Source of the DNA: Pholis gunnellus
Taxonomy: Eukaryota; Chordata; Actinopteri; Perciformes; Pholidae
DNA: 64,000 bases
Direction of reading: 5' to 3'
NCBI GenBank assembly: GCA_910591455.2
Contig: OU342819.1
Span: 11,155,906 to 11,219,905 of the forward strand
Part shown: one piece after another, positions 13,201-25,700 of the stretch
Numbering within the stretch: position 1 is the first letter of the stretch
Layout of the letters: every line of letters starts with the position of its first letter
Translations under genes and position numbers: made by a program
The notes under the pieces: generated by a model
The model's input: the letters and a program-made list of their open reading frames with translations, nothing else
What the model was told of the DNA's origin: nothing
Database searches by the model: none

Positions 13201-16200
13201 TATCCATCCTCCAGTCCCTCCTTCCCTTTCCTTCTCCTCGCCAGATGGTTAGTGTATCACTGGGATGGCTGTGGAATCAAAGATGCAACTCTTTTTTTTC
13301 CTCCCTCCGCCGCTCCTTCTCTGCCTCTCTCTATCCCCAGTCTAATTTTAGTGTCTTGCCACTGCAGAGCCTTTAATGCCAGCTACCATATGGTAGCAGA
13401 GAGCAGTTGGAGGTGTAGGGAAGCTTTTATAGGTGCGTCGAAGCACAGCTGCAACAATGCGCGTCAGGGCTCAGAGTTTTTCATTACGTTAATGTTAGAC
13501 CAAGCCGACCCCTCCAATTCCCCCACCTCCACCCAAACCCACTCAATTCCTTTCCCCTTCTCTTAATACTAAACCGCAAATTGGTTGGGACTCTTTACTG
13601 GAAGGAGGCAATCATAAACCACACAGCGCCAGTGACGTGATGAGTTGGCGGGACGCCCGCAACACAAGACAACAGGCTTACAGAGTAACAGTGTTTCTCT
13701 AGTTTCAAGTTAAAGTTGAGCTTTTTTGTTTTTTTTTTGTTTTTCCTGTGTCGTGATGAAGTGAGAGGAGCGCTCTGAGACAGAGGAGTAAACACATTTA
13801 CCTAAAAAGAGAGAGAGAGAGAGAGAAAGTCATGACAGGAAATCATTTAAATAGGACAATAAAGACGTCTCCCAGATTCTCCTTCAACTGCAAATTACAC
13901 AGAAACACAAAGTTGATGAAGTGCAGCATATCCTGAATGTGGCGTATTCTGAATAGTTTTTTGGCATCGTTTGACAAAATGACAAATCCAGTATTTTCAC
14001 AATAAATCATCCTGGGCGGATTTTAGCTGTGGCTGCTGAACACTACTTGAAATGTTCCTTTTATGCAAGTGCAGATGTTGGTTACCATAACTGCACAGAA
14101 GCAAATCGCCTTACTTTGTCATGTGAAAAATGATCCGGTCTCTTCAATGGTCTGCATTTCTTGACTCAGACTTTTTGTTAATGCATCCCCCATCTCTGGC
14201 AATTAGGATGACCTCTAATTAATGAAAGATGGGTTCACCAGGGTCAAAGCAATCTATTTTATGCTCTTTTTTTCAGAGGGTAATTACGATCATAAACTAT
14301 TAACGGACCATTAACTCGGGCAGGTAAAGTGAAGGCCAGCGCTTGGCATTTCTTTTACTGCAGCCAATTACTGGAGAGGGATTTTGTATGATTATGAAAC
14401 ATAAATCCGACTAAACAAATCATGGTTGTGTTTTGCAAGTATTATTTCTGTATGCAGTTGGCAAGGACAAGATTGAATGGTCAAAGAAAAGGAAGCGAAT
14501 GCGTGAGCTAATGTAGGACAGGAGGAATGAAAGAGCGAATGAAAGCCTTTAGATTATGAAACTGGGAAAAATAGGGAAAGGAAACAACAAAGCATGAGAC
14601 TTGGAGAGAGATTATGTTATTGAGGACAAAACAAAGATTAACAGACATAAAACTTAAAAAGATGTGATGTACCTCACCAAAATAGTCCCCACTCTCATTC
14701 TGAACCAGCCTGACGAAACACTTTCATCTTCTTGCTTCAAAAACGCACCCCATCAGATGTCTTTGAAGTCTGCGCGCACATACCTGCATGACCCACACGA
14801 GAAAGCATACCCCCTTGTTATGTCAAAGAGATTGAAAATAGCTGCTGTTTCTTTATATCTATTTGAAGAGAAAAAATGTATATGCCACGGAGAACCTTTC
14901 TGGGTGTTAATGCACTCTGAGTCACAGGAAGTGGTGGTGGTTCAGTGGTAACGAGCAAACAGGGGTCAGATGACGTGGAAGAAATGAGCTTCTTGTTATT
15001 TCAAATTGGTGCTTTTGGTATGAAAAGACGAGGAAAAAGCTTTTATTACAACATCATATTTTTATGTGCTTTATGAGCTTTACATTTTGTTTCAGATCTA
15101 AGAGATTCATCAATCTGTTTGAATGTATCTTTGTTGTAATTTAATGATCAACAACTTAAAATATTATATTTTGCACATGAGTAGAACTTGAATATTCCAG
15201 CTGCATATTTTCTCTTTTGGGAGCCGAAGTTGACTTTGATTACCCATAAAGTGATTTTATTGTTTTATGCAGTTCTGAATCTTCATTAGTATGTTTTTCC
15301 TACACAGACAATGTAGTAAAAACAGCTCAGCTCAGAATCTGACATATTATGTAGTTGTTTCCCAAATTCGCCAAAAAAACTAACAGAGAGCATCTCAGAA
15401 AGAAGAGTGAGTGTCTGAGCGAGTCATTTTTTACAGGCCAAAAAAGCAGATGTGACATTTACATTCTTGTCTAAAACATCCAGCACAAATGTTACATTTC
15501 CTCTGGTAATACAGTGACGTTTCCTTCTGTAGGCCAACCTGCCGCTCCTTCAGAGGGAGCTGCTGCACTGTGCCAGGCTGGCCAAGCAGAACCCAGCTCA
15601 GTACCTGGCCCAGCATGAGCAGCTGCTCCTGGACACCAGCACCACCTCCCCAGTGGACTCCTCTGAACTCCTGCTGGACGTCAACGAGAACGGCAAGAGA
15701 AGGACGCCAGACAGGTGGGTGAATTAGAAAGTCAGAACACCAGTTTGACGGTATGGGACTGATTTGGTTTATGCATTTACCAGCTCCAAACATTAAAGCA
15801 GCTGAGGTTTTTTTTTTACTCTGTTATTTGATCTCATACATGAATCCCTTTGAGACTGCCTGCTTATCCATGAACCCATACAACGCTCCACAGAAACAAG
15901 CTGAGCCAACGCAGGGCAATAGTGTGATGTGTTCATTTCTGTATGGGAAGTGTCTGTCAGTGTGCCACCGGGCCTCATGACGTGCTCCGTTGGACATCTC
16001 AGCTCCCGGCTCCTGCTCTTAATGGGCCAGAACTGACGAGAGGAAGAGATGGGAAAAGTAGAGCTCGCGACCCCCCTCCCCCCACACACACACACACACA
16101 CACACAAATGGAAGGAAGGCAGTTGCGAATGTGTGTGAATGTGTATGAATATGTATTCTGTGTAAGTTATCATTGACTTCCATGCTTGATTGGGTGTGTG

Positions 16201-17024
16201 AGTACACAGAGTGTGCCTTTGTGTGTGTGTCTCTCTCTCTCTCTCTCTGCATCAGTTCAGCCCCCCACCCCAGCCAAATCATTACATCCGTTTGTTGTCA
16301 CAGACTTTGGTAATGACTCAATGTTCCCTGCTCTAATGGACAAGCACTAAGACGTGCCGTCCAGGAACACACAGCACTAAAAACCTATAGTCCTCTCTCC
16401 AACAGTCTTCCCCAGAGCAGCAGAAAAAGAAACAAACACAAAGCCCGCAAGCGCAACGCCAAAGCATGTCCGCATGTTCAAGACTGTGGCTCATCCCCAG
16501 CCCAATAACGTACACTTTTTTCTGGTAGAGCTGCAATACAACAAAAAAAAATACCAGCAGAATCTATCTATCTCCATCAGTATATAGCTTTGCATGCATG
16601 TTCGGCCAAAATTGGCTTTACAAAGGCATTACACGAATCACACCCGTACACATATTCTTCCAGTCAACATTAATAAGCATTTTTAACTTCTTGAACAGAA
16701 GTTTGCGAACATTTGTGTGTGTGTGCACTGTGGTGAGTTTGTGCTTTGAGGACAATGTGTGCATGGTCTTTTGAAATAAAGAGTAATTCTCCTGTGGTCT
16801 AAAATTTTTAATACAGGCAGGGGAGAGGAAAATGTACTTTTTATATTTGCTGAGGGACAAAAATGCCAAAAGCAATATTAATAATTTTCACCTCTCTTTT
16901 CCCCTAACAGTCGGATAGGCAGACTTTTTCTGTAATACCTGCATATTTGCAGGCCGTCTGGTGCTTAGGGGAGTGAGCTTAGGGGAAAAGGTGTGTGTGT
17001 GTGTAAATGTGTGTGTGTGTGTAA

Positions 17025-17094
<70 letters not shown>

Positions 17095-20000
17095 AAATAC
17101 ATGGAGAGAGAGAAAAAGTAAGTAGGCATCTGTATTCAGTGAAAAAGAAATGTGGTCTGTTTGTGTGAATGTTTGTGTGCATGATTCTCTATTCAGTGTG
17201 AAGGGGTGAGTAAGGTTCATGTATGCACACCTCTGTGCGTGTTTGTGAGTGTGTGTGTGTGTGTGGGTGTATGTGGGTGTGTGCCCTGGGAGATGGGCTG
17301 ATAACACTTACAGATGAGGCTTCAGCACCAATACGGCTGGCTAAGCACCTCTGGATTCTGCTTACCTCTGCTCTGCGTTCCTGCTTATTAGAGCCCTGCA
17401 CCAGAATATTGGAATTTGAATGGGAATCCTTAATTACGGACAACAATGCACCATCAATGCATCCTGATTAATACCATGGTCTGCGGGAACCTGACCAGGA
17501 ATATCGCAGTACAATATGAATATGACAGAAAAAGCATCATGTGTACTTCAATTATCTAACAAAGCCGATACTAAAATAATAGCTGGGAGTGCAAAATGAC
17601 TGGTACTGTATTGGCTTGCATGGTAAATTAGAATTCAGTATATATTTTCAACATTAATTTCATTAGCCACATGCAGGAAAATTAAGCTCAACACTCTATT
17701 TCAGAATTTCTCTTTCGAAGAGAAATGGTGTTCTCGTTCACTAATTGATGAAGTCTAATCCATTCTGCTTTTGTCAGTGGAACACTTATTGCAGATGTTT
17801 CACAATAACAGTCTCCCATTTAAGAGAAGGAAATACACCCCCTGAAATGTTTTCAGTGTGAAGAAGGGGAACTTTTGGATTTGTATAAAAACAAAGGGGA
17901 ACAGATAAACAGGCTTTACTAAAATATAATTAAAATATACTTTATATTTAGACATGAAAAGCCTGTTTGTGAAGTGAAGGCATGGGTCCCTCTTCAGTAG
18001 AGGTAAAAGAAAAAATGTCATTCACTGTTTGAGAATTTCTAGTATTTGTAAATGATTGTCGCTCATTATGAGATGCCGTTTAATCATTTTACCTTAGATA
18101 CAATGTGAACCCAATCTTGACATGTTCACTTTTTACATCGATAAATACAAGTATTAAAATGTCAGGACATTGGCATGTGCATGTGGATTGGGCCCATGTA
18201 TGTATCTTCAGTAGGTAGGTGATGGGTACACACGTCAATGCATTCATTGTATAGGTAACGGTGAAAGTGTGTGTATGTGTGCACTGCACTGCCTGTAGAT
18301 ATAAACATTGTTGCAGCAGGAAGGCTGGGGAGATAAGAGTGTGGGTTGGGGGGGGGAGAGAAGAATGGATGGATGAGTCGAGGGAGGCAGCGAGAGACGG
18401 ACGGATGGAGGGAAAGAGCATATGGAGAGCTGTGGATGAGCATTAGGAGCCCATAAAAACAGCTCATTAAGAAGTTCAATCTGTTCGTCGGAGAGAGAGA
18501 TGGGGAGGGAGAGGAGAGAGGGAGAGAGGAAAGTGGAGGAGTGCAGATAGTGGGGGGGAGGTTGGCAAGATTTTAACTGTGGACTGACAAAGCTGAGAAC
18601 AGACACACATGTGCAAGAATGCGCACACACAAACACACCTGGCCACATTAATCTTCGGCTGCAGCCTTACAAAATTTCACCTGATCCCTTGGAAACTACT
18701 TTAGTGAGTACGTATGCTTGCGCGCGAGTACACACTGCAGTTGTGTATTTGTACGTATGTATGAATGAATCTTTTCCATGAAAGAATTCCAGTATGATTC
18801 CTGCAGTTATGTTGTCTGTTAGCGCGTCAACTCAAGCATTTAGTGCAGCACAAAGGAGCGAAAGAGATTGTGATATTACCATACCACAGATTTGTCTTGT
18901 GTCCTCTCCTCTTTCGCGCATTTTCCCCTTTGCTACTCATTCATTTTGTCTATTGTCCAATGTTACGGATTCTACCAAAAGAGTCAAATATGAACACCCA
19001 CTGGAAGACGAACCTATTTACATAAAGTGCTACACGCAGTGACTATGTAACACTCAAAATGTGTCTCATTTCTTTCTTTCTTCACCCAGAACCAAAGAGA
19101 ACGGCTTCGAGCGAGATGGCGCCCTCCACCCGGATGTTCACCCGAGCAAGCGGCCCTGCACCATAAGCCCCGCCCAGCGCTTCAGCCCGTCTAACGGGCT
19201 CTCCTACCAACCCAACGGCCTGCCCCATCCCGGCCCGCTCCCTCCGCAGCACTACCGGCTGGATGACATGGCCATCGCCCACCACTACCGTGACACTTAC
19301 AGACACCCCGCCTCCAATCATCGGGAGATCCGGGACAGAGCCAGGCCTGTTGGTGAGGACATGGGGGAGGATGGGGGGGGACACACACACAAACCAACTC
19401 CATTACATGGCGCACTGTCAAACCTTTTGCTTTGTAGCACTACCAAGAGAAATATAAAGAGGATTTTTATAAACAAAAGTAAACTATTACAACAGTTACA
19501 TCATTTTTACATCATTTCTCAGTTCTTTAACTATATACCACTGAGATCTGTATCCATTTTAATAATACTGATAATCCAGTCAGTGTCCACTTCCACTTCA
19601 GCCTGGTGGATGCGTGTTGGTACAACAGACTGACAAACAGTCCCTCTGACCACATGGCCATCCTGCTGCCTCAGAGACGCTGAGGCCACTCTGATCTGAT
19701 GGCTGACTGAAGCACTGCACCGTGAGATGTATGAGCGCACTACAGAAGCACATTTAGGCACGGCGCGGTTGAATTAGAGACATTTCTCTGCGTAGACCGA
19801 GCCTTGATGAAGCTGTAATGACGACGTTGGCTCTGCTCTAAAAATAGGAGAGACATTTACCATGTCTTGCCCTGTGATGGATGTTTATTGGACCAGAAGC
19901 TCAGTCATTTGAGTCCGGCCCTCAGGCTGGGAGAGAGATATGGAGACAGCAACGAAAAGGGGGAGGGAGGGAGGAGGAGAAGAAAGAAATGGATGGAAAG

Positions 20001-22667
20001 AGAGTTTCAACCAGGGAGCAAATGAAGGATGGGAGTGATGGAGTGATGTTGCATTGTTCCTCTGTGTCATACTGAGTTGCCCTTTGTTTATCTTTCTATC
20101 TGTCATATTGTTTACAGGCATGCATACAGGGACCAGACAGGAGGAAGTGATTGACCACAGGCTGACAGACAGAGAATGGGCTGAGGAGTGGAAACACCTT
20201 GACCATGTAAGAAAAGTAATAACATTTTTTATTACTATACCTTGAAAACCAGACATTATCCAAATCCTTATTTCAGTCCAATTCAATTGTTATATTTCTT
20301 GTTGTATTTTAAGACAGAGTTAAGAGAAACAAAATAAGAGTGACCTTAAAGTGCTATTAAAAAATGAGTTATGTGAGATCATCTCAACAAAGGTTTGACA
20401 TTACCTGCATATCAAAACTAATAGCAATTTTTTTTTTTTATTCTTTATATAATTATATTGTGTATGTGTATGCTTGGATGTAAATACGTTTGCCTGCAGT
20501 GCAACAAACATACAATATAAACATTGCTAAATTGTTGCTTGTGTGCTCACCGTCAGGGTTGTTAATCCAGTCCCATGTTCACGACGTGAAATATATCTCG
20601 TGTCACATTTGTGATGCTGTTTCACCTCACAGTTGCGGTGAAAATTGAGTCACTAAATGACATAATGGGAACACAAAGATATTCTTGACTGAAGTGATAA
20701 AGTCATGTGGAGAGGTGTGACCTTTGAAGGGTGAGAGTGTGTCTAGTGTTTCACCGCCGAACTCCATGAAACATATGAATGTAATAATGACACACGAACT
20801 AAAACAACATCACAGATGTCGGCTTTAATTAAGAACCGCTCCCGCTGCCTTGCTGAATTGAAATCAATCTTTCCACGTCTATCTGTAAACTCAGCGCCTT
20901 GTCCGCTCCCTGTCACCCCCAGCTGCTGAACTGTATCATGGACATGGTGGAGAAGACAAGGCGCTCACTGACGGTACTGCGCCGGTGCCAGGAGGCCGAC
21001 CGCGAGGAGCTCAACTATTGGATCCGACGATACAGCGATGCTGAAGAGCTGAAGAAGGGCGCCGCTAGTGGGCAGTCAAGGCAGCAGAGCCCGGCCGCAC
21101 AGGAAAATGCAACACCAGGTAGGGAATCACACAAACTGCAGATGTATTAGAGAGCTATTTAAAGGATATAGTAGCGAAGCAATTAGTATGTTTACAGGAC
21201 TGCTTAAAGCCATGTTCCAGTGAGTTTAAGGATTTATGGTAATGTTTCCATTACATTGTAAGAACACGTCTCTGCTGGTGCTTCCACTTTCATTCGTCTT
21301 TCTTTATGAGTTTATATATTCCACTTCCTCTATCAATCCACTTCCCCCCCCCCACACCTTTGAGGTGGAACTAATGTACCTAAACACTTTCTTGCAATCT
21401 GTCCTTTTTTCTTTCTTTTTTTTAGCTCTCTTAAAGGGATAGGTGGGATGTTTTGAAGTGGGGTTTGTATGAAGTGCTTATCATACTGAGTCGTGTTGCT
21501 TTGAAGACTGCATAGATCAGTTTCACTTTCAGTTCAGTTCCACATCTGAAAAGGCTGTCCAACGGCAAGATAAAGCTGTTAAAATATTCTAAATATAACA
21601 CACACTTGAACTGATATTGATTTTTTTTCGGTGAGCCTTTCTTTCAGGTGGCTAAAATTATTTTTGCTGCTGGCCCTGTCCACAGCAGTACATTGATTTA
21701 CTCCCTTGTCAGTACTCCCGCCTGTTTCCTAAACTGGGGGCGTGCCGACCGTCGACCTCTGTAGGTAATACACTGACTATGGTTAAGTCCCGCCTACAAC
21801 TCGACATCAAAACACCCAAACTATCCCTTTAGGTCTGCAGTTTCCACACCACTATTAAAGCTGGGGTTAGCAACTTTGGAGAAACCAGCAAGAGCAAGCT
21901 AGATTTTGAAATCCAACCGAAAAACCCATCGCAGTGTTGCCAACTCTATTGCACTTTTGGCCAAAGGAAATTATCGGCCGGGCTTACATTCCTGCGACAG
22001 CCACGGATACCGGATTTTTTCTCTGTTTTTGTCAGAGCATTTGCTTTATTTATTGCTGTTGGGATGTAATAAGAATTTAAACAAATATAAGTGTCCAAAA
22101 AGACATGACCTACCCTAGCTTTAAAGAAGCCCTACAATAACTTATTATTAGCTGATCTAAAATGTCCCATTGTTACTTAGCTGGTTTGTGTCCTACATGA
22201 AAGTGATATTATCTATTTTTTTATTTTCTCCAGCTGTTTTTTACGGTTGATAGTTAATGTGGAGATCCCCAGGGGTGGATTCTAGGTCCTCTACTGTTAA
22301 GTTTGTACATACTGCCACTAGGCCATATCATCTATGTTATCATGATTTTACAGATGACAGTCAGTTGGAGTCATTTTACATCTCACTAGTTTATGGCATC
22401 AATGAAAAATGAACTGGATGATTTGTTTCGTTCCTTAAACCGTGACTGAAATATCAGGGTAACCAACAGGTTCTACAACACGCTGATTTGTTCTACAATC
22501 TTTTGTGCTGTGTCATGCAAAACATTGGTTGATCTCTAATTACCATGGCCGTGTGTTTGCGTCTCCCCAGAAATTCACAGGGAGCTGCTGCACCGGCCTG
22601 TGTCTGGATACGTGCCTGAAGAGATCTGGAAGAAAGCTGGTGAGCAACATTTCCATGCCTGCCATTA

Positions 22668-22701
<34 letters not shown>

Positions 22702-25700
22702 TCTCTCTCTTTCTCTTTATCGCTCTGCAGTTTTTAAGAAATTTTGCTTTGTAGAAATCAAGAGAGGACAAGAGGCACTCCTTCAACCCCATTCTCCCCT
22801 CTCATTCCTGTGTAGTCTACTGGCTGCAATCTCCACCCCTGGTAGACGTATATTAATGTGTCAGGCTGCTCTTACAAAATGATTTATATTTGATATAGTA
22901 GAGAAGATAAAAAAAAATAAGAGTTCCACCACCACACTCTGCACGCTTCAAATATGATGTCAGGTTGTAAAACGATTTTATTGCACCAGTCAAATAAGGG
23001 ACATGAGCAGCTTTAACAGCTGGTCCGGCGGTTCTGCTGTTAAAACAAAACTACTTAGCAAGACTTGTACTGTATCGTCTTGCGTTTGGCACCTCTGTAA
23101 TCTCCTTAGCGATAGACATCGCAGCTATTCTATTTAACAAAAGTGTCTTAAAATTGTAAAAGGGGAAATTTGTAGAGCCAGTTAAGATCAAGTATTGAAA
23201 CTAATTTGTTGCTTTTACAGCTTTCATTAGCAGCCACTACATGTTTAGTGTACACAAACAGCATTCTTTAAACTCATGAGCGCAGCTGCAATCACCATTA
23301 TCGCTGTCCTGAAAAACTGAAAGAATTTTCTGTTAAGGGCTCACTGCTCGAGGAATCCACTTTGTATTCACCGTCAGTGATACAGTATATCTGCTTTTTA
23401 AACCCCTCGGAGAAAAGAAATTGTCCCCTTGCTTGACCGAGCATGATGTGTGAGATACTCAGAACAAGTAATATGCATTTAAATTGAATTGAGTATCACC
23501 ATTGGGACTCTGCCTGCTCTCCAGTCCTCTCCTCCCCTCACCAGCTTTGATCGATCTTCCATCTAAGGCATTTGGTGTGTAATCACAATTCCATGCACAA
23601 GGCATATATCACACGGCACCGGGGCAATTTCCATGACTTCAGGCAGCACAGTAGGTTAAAGACAAAACCACCCTGGTTTGAAAATGTAGCTCGATTACGA
23701 CGGAAAGAAAATGTCTGTCTTTAGAAAAGCGCACATTCTGTCTGATATTGAATACAGATTGTACATTTGTAATACAAGTGTAACGTCAACAAAGGAAATT
23801 AAGTAAAGTGAAGCATATTTGTCAGACATAAAGCTGTATTTATCTTTTGTCTGCGGGACAAATGGTGCCTGCTATTTTTCATTCTCTGCATTCTTCTCCG
23901 TGTTTCTTTTTCACTTCAGTCGCATATATTCTGGCTGAGGAGAGACTGATTTAAATGTGACCTAGGGAGGATTGCAAAATAGGATTTTTAACACAATGGA
24001 GTATGGCGGTGAATACATCTGTTTGAAATGGGCAAAATGTTTACAGTTGGTGATAAATATTCAAGCACCTTGCACGGTGTCCTACCGGCTTCCCACTTCC
24101 CTCACCACATGGGCCTCTGGGATCACAATAGAAATGCATAATTTAAATATAAATTGCCTGATTTGCATACACAATTAGTCAAGTTACAGGCTTGATGGGA
24201 GCAAACAAAAAAGCCCTCCTTTTGCTTTGACGTTCGGTTGGAATTCCACTGCTTAACACCCGCGCAGCAAGGTTATTCATTACACAAAACAAGAATAAAA
24301 TAACACATTGCTACATATCAAAAGTATGTTTTCTGACTGATTACCTGGAATTAATTGGCCCATGCTGGTGTCTCGAGGATATTATAAGAAAAAATATAGT
24401 TTTGGTTTGCTCATTGTCAAATATGATCCTTTTAACGTTTTAAATGAAAATAAAAACGTCATCATTGACCCATTGGAACTGATTAAACATGCCACATTCA
24501 CCGTCACTTCCTAAATGCCTTAATGATTAAACGAAAGCATTCAAGTTTTCATATTTGAATGTACCCACTATCGTATATTTACCACGTTTAAAAATGGATG
24601 TCTGGTTAAATGTTGGCGTATCCCAGGGGGTACTACCTGCAGATGATCTTGGAATAACAAAAACTAAAAAGGTTTTCTATGTGAATTAATTCTCATCATT
24701 TAACTACAAGGCGTGTCTTTTCTCAGATTTTGTCCGAACATAAAAGTGAGTGAAAGCATTAGTTTTATGGTTATGGTTTCTGTCCTCCAGATGTGTTACA
24801 GATTTAGCACATGAAACTGCTATTACCATTAATCTTTCAGAAGGCACACTCTTAGATACCACTTCTGTCGAATGAAACTTTTCAATTGTTTCAGAAAAAC
24901 TGTTGTTAAATGTTTATATTCAGAAATAGTAACTGTTGTATCCTAGACCAAACTAAAAACATCAGTGTGCTCATTGAAAATCAACTTCCAACAACAGGAT
25001 GATACAATGCCCCACTACATTACAGGTGCGGGAGGCTTGACTTCCTCTGTGTCCACACTCTTTCCAGAAGAGGCTGTGAATGAGGTGAAGCGACAGGCTG
25101 TGTCAGAGTTGCAGAAGGCCGTCTCAGAGGCCGAGCGTAAGGCTCACGAGATGATCAGCACCGAGCGGGCCAAGATGGAGCGTACGGTAGCAGAGGCCAA
25201 GCGACAGGCTTCCGAGGATGCGCTCTCCGTCATCAACCAACAAGAAGACTCCAGCGAGGTAGGAATATACGCGAGCACTTCGAGACATCAAAAGGTCTAC
25301 CCTCAATCTTTCAAAGACATCATGAAATCTGTCATCGCCGTCCTCTTGTTTGGTAGCTGCGGTAGTTCTTTGTTGTCACTTTGACAACACTTTAGATGCC
25401 AGCTGTTAACTCCCAAATGATACAAATGATCGGATCTTCTCTTACAAAGACGTTTCTGTTGTATTTTATTGTTGTATTAATGGAAGCCCATCATTGTCTA
25501 CTAAACCTTTCAAATATCAAAGAGGTTTCTGATTATTCGCAGCTTTAAAGGTGTTCCTGCAAATAGAAGTTATTTTATTGTCAGAAGGGAAAGCAAAGCA
25601 ACGCAAAACAAGGTCAATCCAGCATCTATTAGCCTCGCTTTCCTCCTTCCTCTATTTGTTTCCGACAGAGTAGCTAGCATGTTTAGAGAGGTGTTACCAA

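Larger units (their letters stand above)
15715..19089 (+). other. runx1t1 intron, rich in CA/TG microsatellites
   Basis: Holds (CA)n at about 16081-16107, TG/CT runs at 16219-16248, and a long compound (TG)n(GA)n tract at 16992-17095. Open frames here are His/Thr repeats made by the microsatellites. Confidence 0.8.
21119..22570 (+). other. runx1t1 intron packed with transposon relics
   Basis: Two different MITE-like elements (21432-21833 and 21855-22124) lie 21 bases apart, followed by a decayed LINE reverse-transcriptase fragment (about 22230-22440). Together they occupy more than half of the intron. Confidence 0.75.

Noticed and set aside
12991..13566. 191-residue open frame on the + strand
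   Set aside because: Made of CT-rich DNA giving Leu/Ser/Phe runs. No family similarity, and it lies inside a runx1t1 intron.
16888..17307. 139-residue His/Thr-rich frame on the - strand
   Set aside because: Produced by the (TG)n(GA)n microsatellite at 16992-17095.
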